Shown here: piece by piece, positions 43,452-52,527 of the stretch
How positions within the stretch are numbered: position 1 is the first letter of the stretch
Layout: every line of letters begins with the position of its first letter
From: Streptomyces sp. NBC_00490
GTDB lineage: Bacteria > Actinomycetota > Actinomycetes > Streptomycetales > Streptomycetaceae
Assembly (NCBI RefSeq): GCF_036013645.1
Contig: NZ_CP107869.1
Location: forward strand, 10,416,001-10,480,000
DNA: 64,000 nt
Direction: 5' to 3'
The notes under the pieces: model-generated
Databases searched by the model: none
What the model was told of the DNA's origin: nothing
The model's input: the letters and a program-made list of their open reading frames with translations, nothing else
Translations under genes and position numbers: made by a program

Positions 43452-43949
43452 TTAGGCGGCGCCGCCGGTGCGTTCCTGCGCTCGGAACCGAGAGGAACTG
43501 AGGTGGTCGGAGATTGCCTGTGATGCTGGCGGTCCGGCTGCGAGTACGCGGACAGCCTGGCTCTCAGGCTTCTCTGCTCCGGGAGTCCTTCCAAAGGCAC
43601 GCTTGCCCGCCCCGTAGGCGACGAGCCGCTCGACACGGCCGTTGTACCGCAGCGCGCTCTGGGAGTACTCGATCAGCTTCGCCCGCTGGGCATCTGTCAT
43701 GTGGTGGATGCTCGGCAGGGCGGCGACCAGCATTTGTGTCGGCAGAGCTGTCGGTGATCTCTCCTCCGCGATCTCCAAGGCCACGGCCAGTTCCATATCG
43801 ACTGCACGGAGCGCCGCTACCTCGGCGCCCAGCTGCTCCTGCCGGCTCTCGCGTGCCACTCGGCGGAAGGACCAGTAGCCGCCGCCCACGGCGGCCGCGG
43901 CACCTATGGCTGCTGATCCCAGCGAGGTCAAGATCTCGACTGTATCCAT
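43452..43949 (-). CDS. Hypothetical small membrane-anchored protein
   Basis: 165 residues: an N-terminal hydrophobic segment (VEILTSLGSAAIGAAAAVGG, about 4-23) then a cytoplasmic helical region (REQLGAEVAALRAVDMELAV-like coiled pattern) and a basic C-terminus. No recognised family. It lies 66 nt downstream of the M74-like peptidase gene on the same strand and may be the last member of that operon. Confidence 0.55.
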   Translation of the reverse strand: MDTVEILTSLGSAAIGAAAAVGGGYWSFRRVARESRQEQLGAEVAALRAVDMELAVALEIAEERSPTALPTQMLVAALPSIHHMTDAQRAKLIEYSQSALRYNGRVERLVAYGAGKRAFGRTPGAEKPESQAVRVLAAGPPASQAISDHLSSSRFRAQERTGGAA

Positions 43950-44015
43950 GACAGCCCTTCTCCTTCCGCCTTTTGGACCGTCCCCGGTTCGAATGGTGAC
44001 CCCGGACAGTCCGGG

Positions 44016-44738
44016 CTACTGGCTGAGTTCGATGTGCAGGTGATTGTCATGGCCCGGGAAGTGGCGGACGTCGGTGATCTCCGCGTCGTTGAACAGGATT
44101 CTGCGGACCGACCCCTGGGCCAGGAGGGTCTCGACCAAGGTGCGGGTGCTCTCCCGGCTGTAGCGGGGATCGCCGATGGACACCGGGCCGCGGGCGTTGT
44201 CGGTACGCAGCGGGCGCAGGTCGACATGACGGCCGGCGCGGTGGGTGCTGTGCGGAGGCATGGTGCCGCCCTGCTGGAAGCTGATGTCGCCGACCCCGAC
44301 CTCGAGTCCCGCTCGGTGCAGGGCGGCCGTGGTGGACGTCAGCAGCTGGAGCATGGCGTCGGTGCCGTACTGGCGGTCCGGGGAGGAGTACGCGTAGTGG
44401 CCGTTACCACGGGCGGGGAATTGGGTGAGGCGGAGGCCATCGGCCGGCCCGGCGGCGGTCGTGGGGTCGCTGCGGGGCGGTCCTGCTCGGTCCCGGGCCG
44501 CAGCTTCGAGTCGGCGCAGGGTCTGCCCGCCGGGGTCCACGCGTCCGTCCGGGTTGCGTAGGAAGCCCGCCTGGTAGTCGGTGATGGCCTGGCGTGTGTC
44601 CGGGCCGCACACGCCGTCGACGGCCAGACTCGTGTGGGCCGCTCGGTTGAGGAGGTCCTGCACGATACGGACGTCGGCGGGCGCGTTGGTGCCGCCGATG
44701 CCGACGCTCGCGGTGAGTGAAGAGGCCGTTGTCGTCAT
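44016..44738 (-). CDS. Peptidoglycan-binding, M74/MepA-like murein endopeptidase
   Basis: 240 residues. An N-terminal peptidoglycan-binding fold (about 10-75: VRIVQDLLNRAAHTSLAVDG, VCGPDTRQAITDYQAGF) is followed by a LAS-type metallopeptidase domain with zinc ligands in STHRAGRHVDLRP (H-x6-D-like) and DNHLHIELS (H-x-H). Such enzymes cut the peptide cross-links of murein. No signal peptide is present, so delivery would need another route. It is the fifth gene of the DUF2589 operon, joined by an ATGA overlap. Confidence 0.8.
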   Translation of the reverse strand: MTTTASSLTASVGIGGTNAPADVRIVQDLLNRAAHTSLAVDGVCGPDTRQAITDYQAGFLRNPDGRVDPGGQTLRRLEAAARDRAGPPRSDPTTAAGPADGLRLTQFPARGNGHYAYSSPDRQYGTDAMLQLLTSTTAALHRAGLEVGVGDISFQQGGTMPPHSTHRAGRHVDLRPLRTDNARGPVSIGDPRYSRESTRTLVETLLAQGSVRRILFNDAEITDVRHFPGHDNHLHIELSQ

Positions 44739-45397
44739 CGGGTACCTCGGGCGGTGCGGGGCGGGGGGCGCCGGGTCGGCTGGGGCGGGGTGAGGAGGTA
44801 GCGGCTGTCGTGGCCGGTCCTGCGTACCTGGACGGTCCCATCGTCGGCGAGTCCGGCCAGCACCGCCGCCACCGCCTCGGCGCTGCTGCGCGTCGAGCGG
44901 GCCAGCACGGACACGGACGCCGCCCGGCGACCGCGGCGGCGCAGTTCGGTGAGGACGGCCGCGCGGACTGCATCGGTCGCGGGCGTGGCGGGCCTGGGGC
45001 CGGGTGGACGGATCGTTGCGGCATCGCGTTCGACCGCGTCCGCCACCGGCACGCCCGGCACGGGCGGGTCCGTGGCACCGGGGGCGAGTGCGGCGAGGCG
45101 CCGCATCACCTCGACGTACGGCTGGAGCATCGCGTAGATCCGCCCCGCGCACAGCGCGATCTGTTCGAACCCGGCCATCACCGTCGGATCAACGGCAGGA
45201 TCGGCGGACTGACCGGCCGGCTGTTCGACGGACAACCGCTGGGCGAACAGCACTTCGGCCATCCGCCGGTAGGCCGCCGTTCCGGCGGGGAAGCCGGCGG
45301 TTTCCAGCGCGCGCTCGAGATGGCCTAGCGCCTGTGCCGCGGCACGGGTGCTCTGCGCGATGTTGTCCACGTCGTGCCGGTCCGCCGCCGGCGTCAT
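44735..45397 (-). CDS. Hypothetical protein with C-terminal winged-helix-like domain
   Basis: 220 residues. The N-terminal half is helical (VDNIAQSTRAAAQALGHLER; IALCAGRIYAMLQPYVEVMR). A Pro-rich linker leads to a winged-helix-like end (SVSVLARSTRSSAEAVAAVL, then DDGTVQVRRTGHDSRYLLTP). Start and stop overlap both neighbours by ATGA. DNA binding is possible but the fold could equally be a protein-protein adaptor. Confidence 0.6.
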   Translation of the reverse strand: MTPAADRHDVDNIAQSTRAAAQALGHLERALETAGFPAGTAAYRRMAEVLFAQRLSVEQPAGQSADPAVDPTVMAGFEQIALCAGRIYAMLQPYVEVMRRLAALAPGATDPPVPGVPVADAVERDAATIRPPGPRPATPATDAVRAAVLTELRRRGRRAASVSVLARSTRSSAEAVAAVLAGLADDGTVQVRRTGHDSRYLLTPPQPTRRPPPRTARGTR

Positions 45398-45942
45398 GGC
45401 CGTTTGTTCTTCGCGGGCTGTGTGACCGTCAGTTCCGTGAGATCGAGCAAGCGTTCAAGGCCGAGAGGCAGTTGTGTGCTCTCTACCGTGACCTCCACTT
45501 CGACGCCCGCCGTCTCCCGGGTCTCGCGGGTCGTCCGGCTCCGGGGGACGAAGCCCTTGAGGACGACCTGCTGCGGCGCCAGGTCGCCCAGGGGGCGAGC
45601 CACGGCGCGCGCGTCCTCCGGCGGCTTCTCGACCGATGTCTCCGTGATGTCGTACCGGAAGGACACCTTGGAGCTGCGCACGGTGAGCGTCGGGATCGCC
45701 ACCATGGCGAGGAGCGGGACCTCCAGAACGAACTCCGCGGGCTGCTGGTTCTCGTCGAGCTTGGTGTACCGGACGGTCACCGTGCGGAAGCGCTCCTCCC
45801 CGTCGTCGCCGTGCACCAGCCCGATCTGTTCGATCAGCGCCAGTGTGCTGGCCGTCGCCTCACGCTGGCCGTTGACGACCGCCGAGAGAAGGGCGCCCAG
45901 AAGCTGGTCAAGCCCGAGGGTGGACAGGTCGCGAATGGGCAT
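45394..45942 (-). CDS. DUF2589 domain protein (second copy in operon)
   Basis: 182 residues. It starts MPIRDLSTLGLDQLLGALLS, with a long N-terminal helix followed by beta strands: RTVTVRYTKLDENQQPAEFV, then EVPLLAMVAIPTLTVRSSKV. The VPLLxxVxIPxLxV pattern and length match DUF2589, whose function is unknown. It shares the domain with the first gene of the operon, so the two may form a hetero-oligomer. Three nt separate it from the preceding gene. Confidence 0.78.
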   Translation of the reverse strand: MPIRDLSTLGLDQLLGALLSAVVNGQREATASTLALIEQIGLVHGDDGEERFRTVTVRYTKLDENQQPAEFVLEVPLLAMVAIPTLTVRSSKVSFRYDITETSVEKPPEDARAVARPLGDLAPQQVVLKGFVPRSRTTRETRETAGVEVEVTVESTQLPLGLERLLDLTELTVTQPAKNKRP

Positions 45943-45945
45943 GGC

Positions 45946-46659
45946 TCAGGGCTCCGTTCGAGTGGCGAGGTCGATGAACTCCTCGACATCGGCCAGTGAG
46001 ACGGTCAGTTCAAGCTGCTGCAGCGTCTCCACGGGCCGTTCCTGAAGCCGGTCCGCGCTCACTTCGACCTCGACCCGGGAACGCAACGCCTGTTCGGCCG
46101 CGGCCCATTGGCGTACCCGCTCCGCGAACGGGCCTGCCCGCCGGGCGAGTTCCTGGCGTATCTCGTCCTTCCAGCGGATCTTGGCGAGCCGGTCCCGCGC
46201 CGCGGGCGGCAGAGCGCCGATCCGCTCGGCTACCTGTGCCAGCGTCGCATCGGCCAAGGGGGTGGTGTCCCCGCCCACCGCACGGTCCAGTTCGGCCTCG
46301 CCGACCGGGATCGGGTTTTTGCGGACCGCGTCCTGAAGCAGCCGTACGACCTCCTCCAGACCGGCGTCCGGGTGGGCGGTGCTCAACAGTGGCAGCACGC
46401 GATCGCGGATAACGGCGTTCCACAACCGACCGGCCCGGACCCGGTCCGGCCGCACAGGCTCGGGCACCGTGACGTCCGTGACCAGGAACCGCAGCCGTAC
46501 CGTCAGGTCGGCCACGGTGACCCGCGGCACGGAGAACGACGCGAGCACCGGGTCCTCGCGGTAAGCCTCCACGGCCTGTGCGGTGAGCGCGTCGGCGGCC
46601 AGCCGCGCCCGCAGCACATCGGTGAGCAGGCCACCGAGCACTTCTCCCAGCTTGGGCAC
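45946..46659 (-). CDS. Hypothetical protein linked to DUF2589 genes
   Basis: 237 residues starting MPKLGEVLGGLLTDVLRARL, with a beta-rich segment (SFSVPRVTVADLTVRLRFLV) and a long helical second half. The strand SVPRVTVADLTVRLRF echoes the central strand of the DUF2589 neighbours, so it may be a diverged relative. 16 nt downstream of the first DUF2589 gene and 3 nt before the second. Confidence 0.6.
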   Translation of the reverse strand: MPKLGEVLGGLLTDVLRARLAADALTAQAVEAYREDPVLASFSVPRVTVADLTVRLRFLVTDVTVPEPVRPDRVRAGRLWNAVIRDRVLPLLSTAHPDAGLEEVVRLLQDAVRKNPIPVGEAELDRAVGGDTTPLADATLAQVAERIGALPPAARDRLAKIRWKDEIRQELARRAGPFAERVRQWAAAEQALRSRVEVEVSADRLQERPVETLQQLELTVSLADVEEFIDLATRTEP

Positions 46660-46675
46660 CGCCCGTCTCCCCGGG

Positions 46676-47299
46676 CTACGCCGGGCCGGGCTTCGGCTGT
46701 TCCTGAATGGCCTGTTCGAGGATGTCGAGCATCCGGGACAGTCCCGCCGGCATCTCGTCCTGCACGGCCCTGACGTGAATCTGCATGGCGTACTCGCGCT
46801 GCTGTCGCTCGGTGCTGGCCGCCTTCTGGTTGTATGTCGCCGACACGCGGGCTTCGATCTTGATCGGGCTCCAGAAGGAGCTGTAGCTGCCCTTGACCTC
46901 TGTGTCGAGGTTGAAAGTCGAACTCGTCTTCCGCTCGATGGAGTCCGTCAGCTTGGCGTTGAAGTCGATCGTCATCTCGTCGATCCGGATGTACGGGATC
47001 GGGGTGATCGCCAGGAACGGCACGGTCAGTGAGAACTCGTCGAGTTCGTCGTTTTCGCCCTTCTTCCGGTAACTGAAGGTCACCGAACGGAGTTCACCGG
47101 CGTCCGCGTCCTTGTCGGGGTCGGTGAAGACCAGATCCTGATCGTCGCCGCCGAAGTCGGGCTGTTTGAAGCCGACCTTGTGGATGAACTCGATCGTCGA
47201 CTGTGCGGCGAGTGCCTGGGCCTCGACGGCAGCCTTCAAAGGGGCGCCGATGAGTTGTGAGAAGGGTATTTGCTGGAGTTCTTCGACAGCGCGAGACAT
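46676..47299 (-). CDS. DUF2589 domain protein (first copy in operon)
   Basis: 207 residues: an N-terminal helix (VEELQQIPFSQLIGAPLKAA), then RSVTFSYRKKGENDELDEFS and LTVPFLAITPIPYIRIDEMT, and a strand ending EYAMQIHVRAVQDEMPAG. This is a full DUF2589 protein; the family is found with phage- or contractile-like genes in some bacteria, but its role is unknown. GGGGGA lies 4 nt before the ATG at 47299. It is the first gene of the operon, behind a clear promoter. Confidence 0.82.
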   Translation of the reverse strand: MSRAVEELQQIPFSQLIGAPLKAAVEAQALAAQSTIEFIHKVGFKQPDFGGDDQDLVFTDPDKDADAGELRSVTFSYRKKGENDELDEFSLTVPFLAITPIPYIRIDEMTIDFNAKLTDSIERKTSSTFNLDTEVKGSYSSFWSPIKIEARVSATYNQKAASTERQQREYAMQIHVRAVQDEMPAGLSRMLDILEQAIQEQPKPGPA

Positions 47300-47344
47300 G
47301 GATCCCCCGTTTTCTTGCTGTGTACTGCGCAGGTGTGCACGGCA

Positions 47345-47374
47345 TACGTAAGAACGGAGGATGGACGCCGTCAA
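47345..47374 (-). promoter_or_regulatory. Candidate vegetative promoter of the DUF2589 operon
   Basis: On the minus strand TTGACG (47374-47369) is separated by 18 bp from TACGTA (47350-47345), a fair match to the principal sigma-factor consensus. It would give a leader of about 40 nt. The remaining sequence between this operon and the WD40 gene holds nothing else recognisable. Confidence 0.55.
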
Positions 47375-47630
47375 CGCGGACGGAGTGCCTCCCCGGTAAA
47401 ACCAATGCGCAGGGACCGGCCCGTTCGAGCCATCTGGCGTACCGCGTACAGGCAGCACCAGTGAGCGGTTCCGCAAGGGTTGTCCGAAGTCGGAGGGTGT
47501 CCACGGCCGGGGATACTGGCGGCCCTATGGGCCCTTGCAGTCGTACCCAGTTCGCATGACCACACGGACACCATCCACCAAGCTGCGGCACCGGGTGCGG
47601 TTGTGCCCGACATCGTTGAGCGGAAGACGT

Positions 47631-50600
47631 TCAATCTGGCCGTGAGGCCCTCAGGGAGCACGGGGGGGCATACGCGAGCCCTGCGATGTGCTTTTGCCAC
47701 AGATCGCGGGTCAGGGCGCTCCCGGTTGCTCGGCAGATCCGTTCGACGTTGCGATCGGTGTCCGTGTCCCACAATCGCATGGTGGCGTCGCTGCTGGCGC
47801 TCGCGAGGGTGCGTCCGTCGGAGCTGTAGGCCAGGGACTCGACGCTGCCAGTGTGGCCGACGAGCGGTTGTCCTCGAGGTACCGGATGCACAGGATTGGA
47901 CAGGTCCCACAGCCACACCTCGCCATTATCGCTCCCGCTCGTCAGGGTGTGACCGTCAGGGCTGAAGGCCACGCTCTGGACGGCATCGGTGGGGCCGGTC
48001 AGCGGTCCGCCGCGGGCGACGGGGCGGGATATGCCCTTTAGGTCCCACAGGCGCACGGTCCGATCCAGGCCGACGCTGGCGAGGGTGCGTCCGTCCGGGC
48101 TGAAGGCGATTTCCTCCACCAGGCCGGTGTGGCCAGTGAGCGGCTTGCCGCGCGCAACCACTTCGGACGGACCGGATACATCCCACACCTGGATGCCCGA
48201 GCCTTCGGCGGACACGAGCGTAAGGCCGTCGGGGCTGAAGGCCACGGAAGCCAGGGCGTGGATGGTGTCGATCGGCTCGCGCGCGATGGGGTGGACGGGA
48301 TCAGCTACGTTCCAGAGATGAAGTCCGCCGTTCAGGCCGCCGCCGGCGAGTGTGTCCCCGTCGGGACTGAACGCCACCGAATAGACCAGCCCTCCCAGGT
48401 CGAGGGGTTGGCCGAGGGCGCGTATGCGAGCGGGGTCCGAGACGTCCCACAGTCGCACCGTCCCGCTCGTGCCGCCCGTTGCCAGAACACTGCCGTCGTG
48501 GTTGAACGCCAGGGCCTTGACGTTGCTGTCGCCGGTTTCCAAGAGGCGGCCCAGTCGCGCAGGGCGAGTCGAATCGCTGACCCGCCACAATCGAACACCG
48601 CCCTGGCCCGCCTCGGCCAGCACGTTGTCGTCCGGGCTGAACGCCACTGCTGTGACCCCTGAGAGGGGACCGCTCACCACGCTCGACGGCAGTTGCCACA
48701 GCAGGATCCGGTGATCCTCGCCAGCCGTGGTCAGCGTGCGCCCGTCCGGGCTGAAAGCAACGGCGCTGACCGGCGCGGTGTGCCCGGCGAGGGGCAGACC
48801 CAGGGGTCGGGCGTGCGACGGATCGAGCAGGTTCCACAACCGGATCGTTCCGTCGTGGCTGCCACTTGCGAGGGTCTGGCCGTCGGGGGCGAAGGCCAGC
48901 GATTGAACGACGCCGGAGTGGCCGGTCAGGGATGATCCCAACTGCTTGGGGCGGGATGGGTCGCGGACATCCCACATGCGGGTGGAGAAGTCCCAGGAGG
49001 CGCCGACCAGACGGCGCCCGTCTCGGCTGAAAGCAAGGGCGCCGGCGTAGTCGCCCTCGACGTCCAGCACCTTGATCCGTCGCGGTGAGAGCGGGTCCAC
49101 GACGTTCCACAGATCAAGGCCGTCGTCCAGACCGAAGGCCAGGGTCCTTCCGTCAGGGCTGAAAGCAACCGACTTCACGAAGGCTTCGGCGCCAGCCTTG
49201 AGGCGCCCCATCGGCTGAGGGCCGAGAGTACCGTCGAGCAGCCACAACTGGACCGCGCCGAATCCCGAGACAGCCAGGATCCGCTCGTCCGGGCTGAACG
49301 CTACAGCCCCGTACAGCGGGCCGACAGCGTCTTCCAGTAGCGTTCCCACGGCCAGCGGCGCGTCCGGATCGGTGACGTTCCAGAGCCGCACCGTGTTGTC
49401 CCAGGCGGCTGTGGCCAGCAGGCGGCCACTCGGGCTGAAGGCCACCGACTGGACCTCGTCGGTGTGGCCGGTCAGAGGGTGCCCGCGGGTCACCGGCCGG
49501 GTCGGATCGCTCACGTCCCACAGCCGTACGGATTTGTCGTTGCCGACGCTGGCAAGCGTCTTGCCGTCCGGGCTGTAGGCAATGGAAGTGACGATGTCGG
49601 TGTGCCCGGTGAGCGGCGTGTACAAGGGGCGGCCCACGTCGTTCATCAGATGCATCTCGACGGTGCGGTCGTCCGGCTTCATACGCGTGGCGACCAGGTC
49701 GAGTTGAGCTCCGACGGAAATCTCCGTACTCCTCATCCGGTCGGCTTCGGCCGTGATCTGCTTGTACAACGCCGCATTGCGCTGCGTCTGTGCTGTACCC
49801 CGTTGTTGGAAGGCGACGACAGCGGCGGAGGAGGCTGCCGCGAGCATCACCAGCAGGACGGCGATCACTGCACGCTTCAGGCGTACAGCGCGACGTGCGT
49901 GACGGCGCGAGGTGTTGAGGAACTCGGTAGCGACAGAGGTCAGTTCGGGCCGGCCGCGGCTTCCGGCCCAGGCGTTCGACGCGGCCAGCCTGCTTCCGCG
50001 ATACAGCATGCCAGTATCGCGGTGAGCCCGGTCCCAGTCAGCGGCTGCCTCTTCGAGCTCCTGGCGGACGAGGTGGGTGGCGCGGTCCGTATCGATCCAC
50101 TGGCGTAATCGTGGCCAGGCCCGCAGCAGTACTTCGTGGGTAATCGCGATCGTGTCCGCTTCTTGGGTCAGCAGACGGCCATCGGTGAAGATGTCGATGA
50201 TTGCGGCGGTGGCGGGGGACGCCGCGCCGTGGTCCACCAGGTCACCGTAGGACAGTCGACGGCGGGTGTCGTCGGTGCCGTCACCGATTCTGATCAGGCG
50301 CAGGAAGAGGGAGCGTGCCGCTTCCTGGCCAGCGGGGTCGAGGTCGGCGAACCGGCGCTCCGCGGTGGTGGCGACGGCGTGGGCGATCCCCCCAGTGGCC
50401 TGGTAGCCCCCCACGGTGAGGAAGCCCCCCTGCCTCTGCTGCCAGGTGGCCCGCAGGGCGTGCGCCAGCAAAGGCAGCCGCCCGGCCTCGTATGCGCTCG
50501 TAGTGCTGCTCTCGGAGGGCACGGCGCCGTTCGACGTCCGACCACCGATGGATCCTCCCAGGTCCCGCAGCAGTACGTCGACCAGCCCCGGCTCGACCTC

Positions 50601-51470
50601 CAGGCCCACCGACTGCGCCGGATAGAGGATCGCCTCGCGTATCTCGGTGACCGACATGGGCCCCACAACGATGTGGCTGTCCCGCAGCGCGGCGAGTAGC
50701 TGGGGGTAGTTCGTGCACGGTGTGTAGAAGTCCGATCGCAGGCCGAAGACGAGCACGGCGATCAGTCCTTCATGGGACAGCCCCGACAGGAGAGCGAGGA
50801 AGGAGAGGCGTTCCTCCTCGCTCGTGCACAAGGTGAACAGCTCCTCCAACTGGTCGACCACGATCACGAACCGTCCGGGCGTCCCGTGCCCGCTCCAGGG
50901 CGGTGACGTCATGACTTGGTGCAGCAACGCGCCGCATGCAGCCGGCCCGGCCCGCAGGGTCTCCATCATGCGGCCAGGTCGGACACCGGTACTCGCGGTG
51001 AGTGCTGTCGCCAGGGCTGTCACCGGGTGGGCCGTGGGGGTGAGGAGCAGCCGCGGCCAGTGCGCCGCCCCCGGTAGGGCGCCGCGGGCGATTGCGGCCA
51101 GCAGTCCGGCTCTGAGCAGGGACGACTTACCCGCGCCCGATGGAGCGATCACGGCGAGTGGATCACCACCCGGCAACCGCTCGTCCAGCCGGACGAGCAG
51201 TTCCGCGATCAGCGCGTCGCGTCCGAAAAACCACCGGGCCTGCTGCGGACCGAATGCGACCAACCCCGGATAAGGGCATTCGTCCGAGACTGCTTTGCTC
51301 TCCGCACGTCGGGCCGAGCGCACCCCGTCCACGTAGTGGATGTGCAGATCCCGTTCCGAGACGTACAAGTCCCTGCGAGCCTGATAGATCCGCGACTCGC
51401 CGGCCGCTTCGGCACGCAGGTGAACCTGTTCACTCCCCGCGTTCGCGCGAGGGTCGCGGGGCAGGGTCAT
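47631..51470 (-). CDS. STAND ATPase with N-terminal amyloid-like motif and 14 WD40 repeats
   Basis: 1279 residues. A short N-terminal motif (IYQARRDLYVSERDLHIHY, 28-46) resembles that at the end of the partner gene. An nSTAND1-type ATPase follows: Walker A APSGAGKSS (109-117), Walker B VIVVDQLEELF (about 202-212), then helical domains. One membrane helix sits at about 525-547 (VIAVLLVMLAAASSAAVVAF). From about 617 come 14 WD40 repeats (typical: GHTDIVTSIAYSPDGKTLAS), enough for two seven-bladed propellers. WD40 propellers act as sensors and the ATPase as a switch. ATGA overlap with the upstream gene indicates a functional pair. Confidence 0.87.
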   Translation of the reverse strand: MTLPRDPRANAGSEQVHLRAEAAGESRIYQARRDLYVSERDLHIHYVDGVRSARRAESKAVSDECPYPGLVAFGPQQARWFFGRDALIAELLVRLDERLPGGDPLAVIAPSGAGKSSLLRAGLLAAIARGALPGAAHWPRLLLTPTAHPVTALATALTASTGVRPGRMMETLRAGPAACGALLHQVMTSPPWSGHGTPGRFVIVVDQLEELFTLCTSEEERLSFLALLSGLSHEGLIAVLVFGLRSDFYTPCTNYPQLLAALRDSHIVVGPMSVTEIREAILYPAQSVGLEVEPGLVDVLLRDLGGSIGGRTSNGAVPSESSTTSAYEAGRLPLLAHALRATWQQRQGGFLTVGGYQATGGIAHAVATTAERRFADLDPAGQEAARSLFLRLIRIGDGTDDTRRRLSYGDLVDHGAASPATAAIIDIFTDGRLLTQEADTIAITHEVLLRAWPRLRQWIDTDRATHLVRQELEEAAADWDRAHRDTGMLYRGSRLAASNAWAGSRGRPELTSVATEFLNTSRRHARRAVRLKRAVIAVLLVMLAAASSAAVVAFQQRGTAQTQRNAALYKQITAEADRMRSTEISVGAQLDLVATRMKPDDRTVEMHLMNDVGRPLYTPLTGHTDIVTSIAYSPDGKTLASVGNDKSVRLWDVSDPTRPVTRGHPLTGHTDEVQSVAFSPSGRLLATAAWDNTVRLWNVTDPDAPLAVGTLLEDAVGPLYGAVAFSPDERILAVSGFGAVQLWLLDGTLGPQPMGRLKAGAEAFVKSVAFSPDGRTLAFGLDDGLDLWNVVDPLSPRRIKVLDVEGDYAGALAFSRDGRRLVGASWDFSTRMWDVRDPSRPKQLGSSLTGHSGVVQSLAFAPDGQTLASGSHDGTIRLWNLLDPSHARPLGLPLAGHTAPVSAVAFSPDGRTLTTAGEDHRILLWQLPSSVVSGPLSGVTAVAFSPDDNVLAEAGQGGVRLWRVSDSTRPARLGRLLETGDSNVKALAFNHDGSVLATGGTSGTVRLWDVSDPARIRALGQPLDLGGLVYSVAFSPDGDTLAGGGLNGGLHLWNVADPVHPIAREPIDTIHALASVAFSPDGLTLVSAEGSGIQVWDVSGPSEVVARGKPLTGHTGLVEEIAFSPDGRTLASVGLDRTVRLWDLKGISRPVARGGPLTGPTDAVQSVAFSPDGHTLTSGSDNGEVWLWDLSNPVHPVPRGQPLVGHTGSVESLAYSSDGRTLASASSDATMRLWDTDTDRNVERICRATGSALTRDLWQKHIAGLAYAPPCSLRASRPD

Positions 51471-51883
51471 CGCTCCGTGATGTGCTGGTCCCGGCCAGCC
51501 TGGTAGACCCGCCCGCTGCCGGAGGCCTTGGCCTTCATCACCAGCGCCTCGACTCGCGTCTGTTCCACCTGGGCGAGCGCCGGGGTGAGCCGGTCGTCCA
51601 GCAGGGCCCGCAGTTCTTCCGCCACAGCCGGGTTCGCTTGCATCAGCGACTGCAGGCGGATCTGCCAGTCCGCCACCATGACCTGCTCGGTGTCATCGTC
51701 TCCGGCCTGACGGGCGGCCAGCAACTGGGGACGAGCCTCGACGAGCTCCGTGTCGATCACCTCGGCCTGCTCCGGACGCGCTCTGCGCCAGAGGCTGACC
51801 AGAGTGTTCCTGGCTTCCTGCCAGACATCGGTGGCCATCGCTCCCACCAAAGCCGTACCCGCTGCCAATGCGAGTGGATCCAT
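51467..51883 (-). CDS. Small helical effector-like protein with C-terminal amyloid-like motif
   Basis: 138 residues: an N-terminal hydrophobic/helical region (LALAAGTALVGAMATDVWQE), long charged helices, and at the very end the motif SGRVYQAGRDQHITER (123-138). The neighbour's N-terminus carries the same pattern (YQAxRDxxIxER). The V-x-Q-x-G core resembles RHIM and bacterial amyloid signalling sequences that transmit activation from NLR-like ATPases to effectors (family knowledge). The effector activity of the helical part is unknown; membrane disruption is one possibility. Confidence 0.65.
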   Translation of the reverse strand: MDPLALAAGTALVGAMATDVWQEARNTLVSLWRRARPEQAEVIDTELVEARPQLLAARQAGDDDTEQVMVADWQIRLQSLMQANPAVAEELRALLDDRLTPALAQVEQTRVEALVMKAKASGSGRVYQAGRDQHITER

Positions 51884-52527
51884 CGCACGCCCCCTGCCGC
51901 ACAGACTTTGCCGAGCAAGCTAGCGGCACGTGTCCGGGCCCGGCGGTTGCGGTACTTAAGTCCATCTCCGGGTGCGCATACCTACATACGGCATCATGGC
52001 GCGGTTCCGTAGGCGGCGTACGGAGTACTGGCGAGTCTGTGCGCTGCTCCCGACACGGCGCAACCGCACAATGACTACGCCCCGTAGCGGTCGCCTCGGG
52101 GCTACCTCGACGACCCGGCGTGTGGCACGTCCGTGTTGGGCGATGACTTCGCCGCACAACTCGGCGTCCTTGTGGCCGCGGCCGCCAGCGCGTGGCGAGA
52201 ACTGGGCCCGCCCCTGTCCGAGGGCGCAGGGGTGGTCGCGGTAAGGGGAGAGGACCACTTTCGTGAGTGGTTGTGCGAAGCGGTTGCGGTTCCGGCGGCC
52301 GAGCGGGGCGCCCGGGCGCGAACGGCCACGCTGCTGTTCTCTGGGCGGTGCGCGGGCAGCGACTCATGATCAGGACGACGACGTGGTCGAGTAGTTCCTA
52401 GTGGCGGCCCGGCCGACCAGAAGGTAAGGCACCCGCCAGAAACCGACCAGCGCGGCCACCGCCACGGCGCCCCGCAGCCACGAGCCCCGGAACCGCGGTG
52501 GTGGTCACGGGGCGGGGGAGGGTGGGG
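51884..52527. other. Long intergenic stretch
   Basis: About 640 bp. It holds the promoter side of the STAND pair. A plus-strand frame near 52133-52369 and a minus-strand hydrophobic stretch near 52400-52490 (WLRGAVAVAALVGFWRVPYL) look protein-like but lack starts and context; both may be fragments. Confidence 0.35.
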
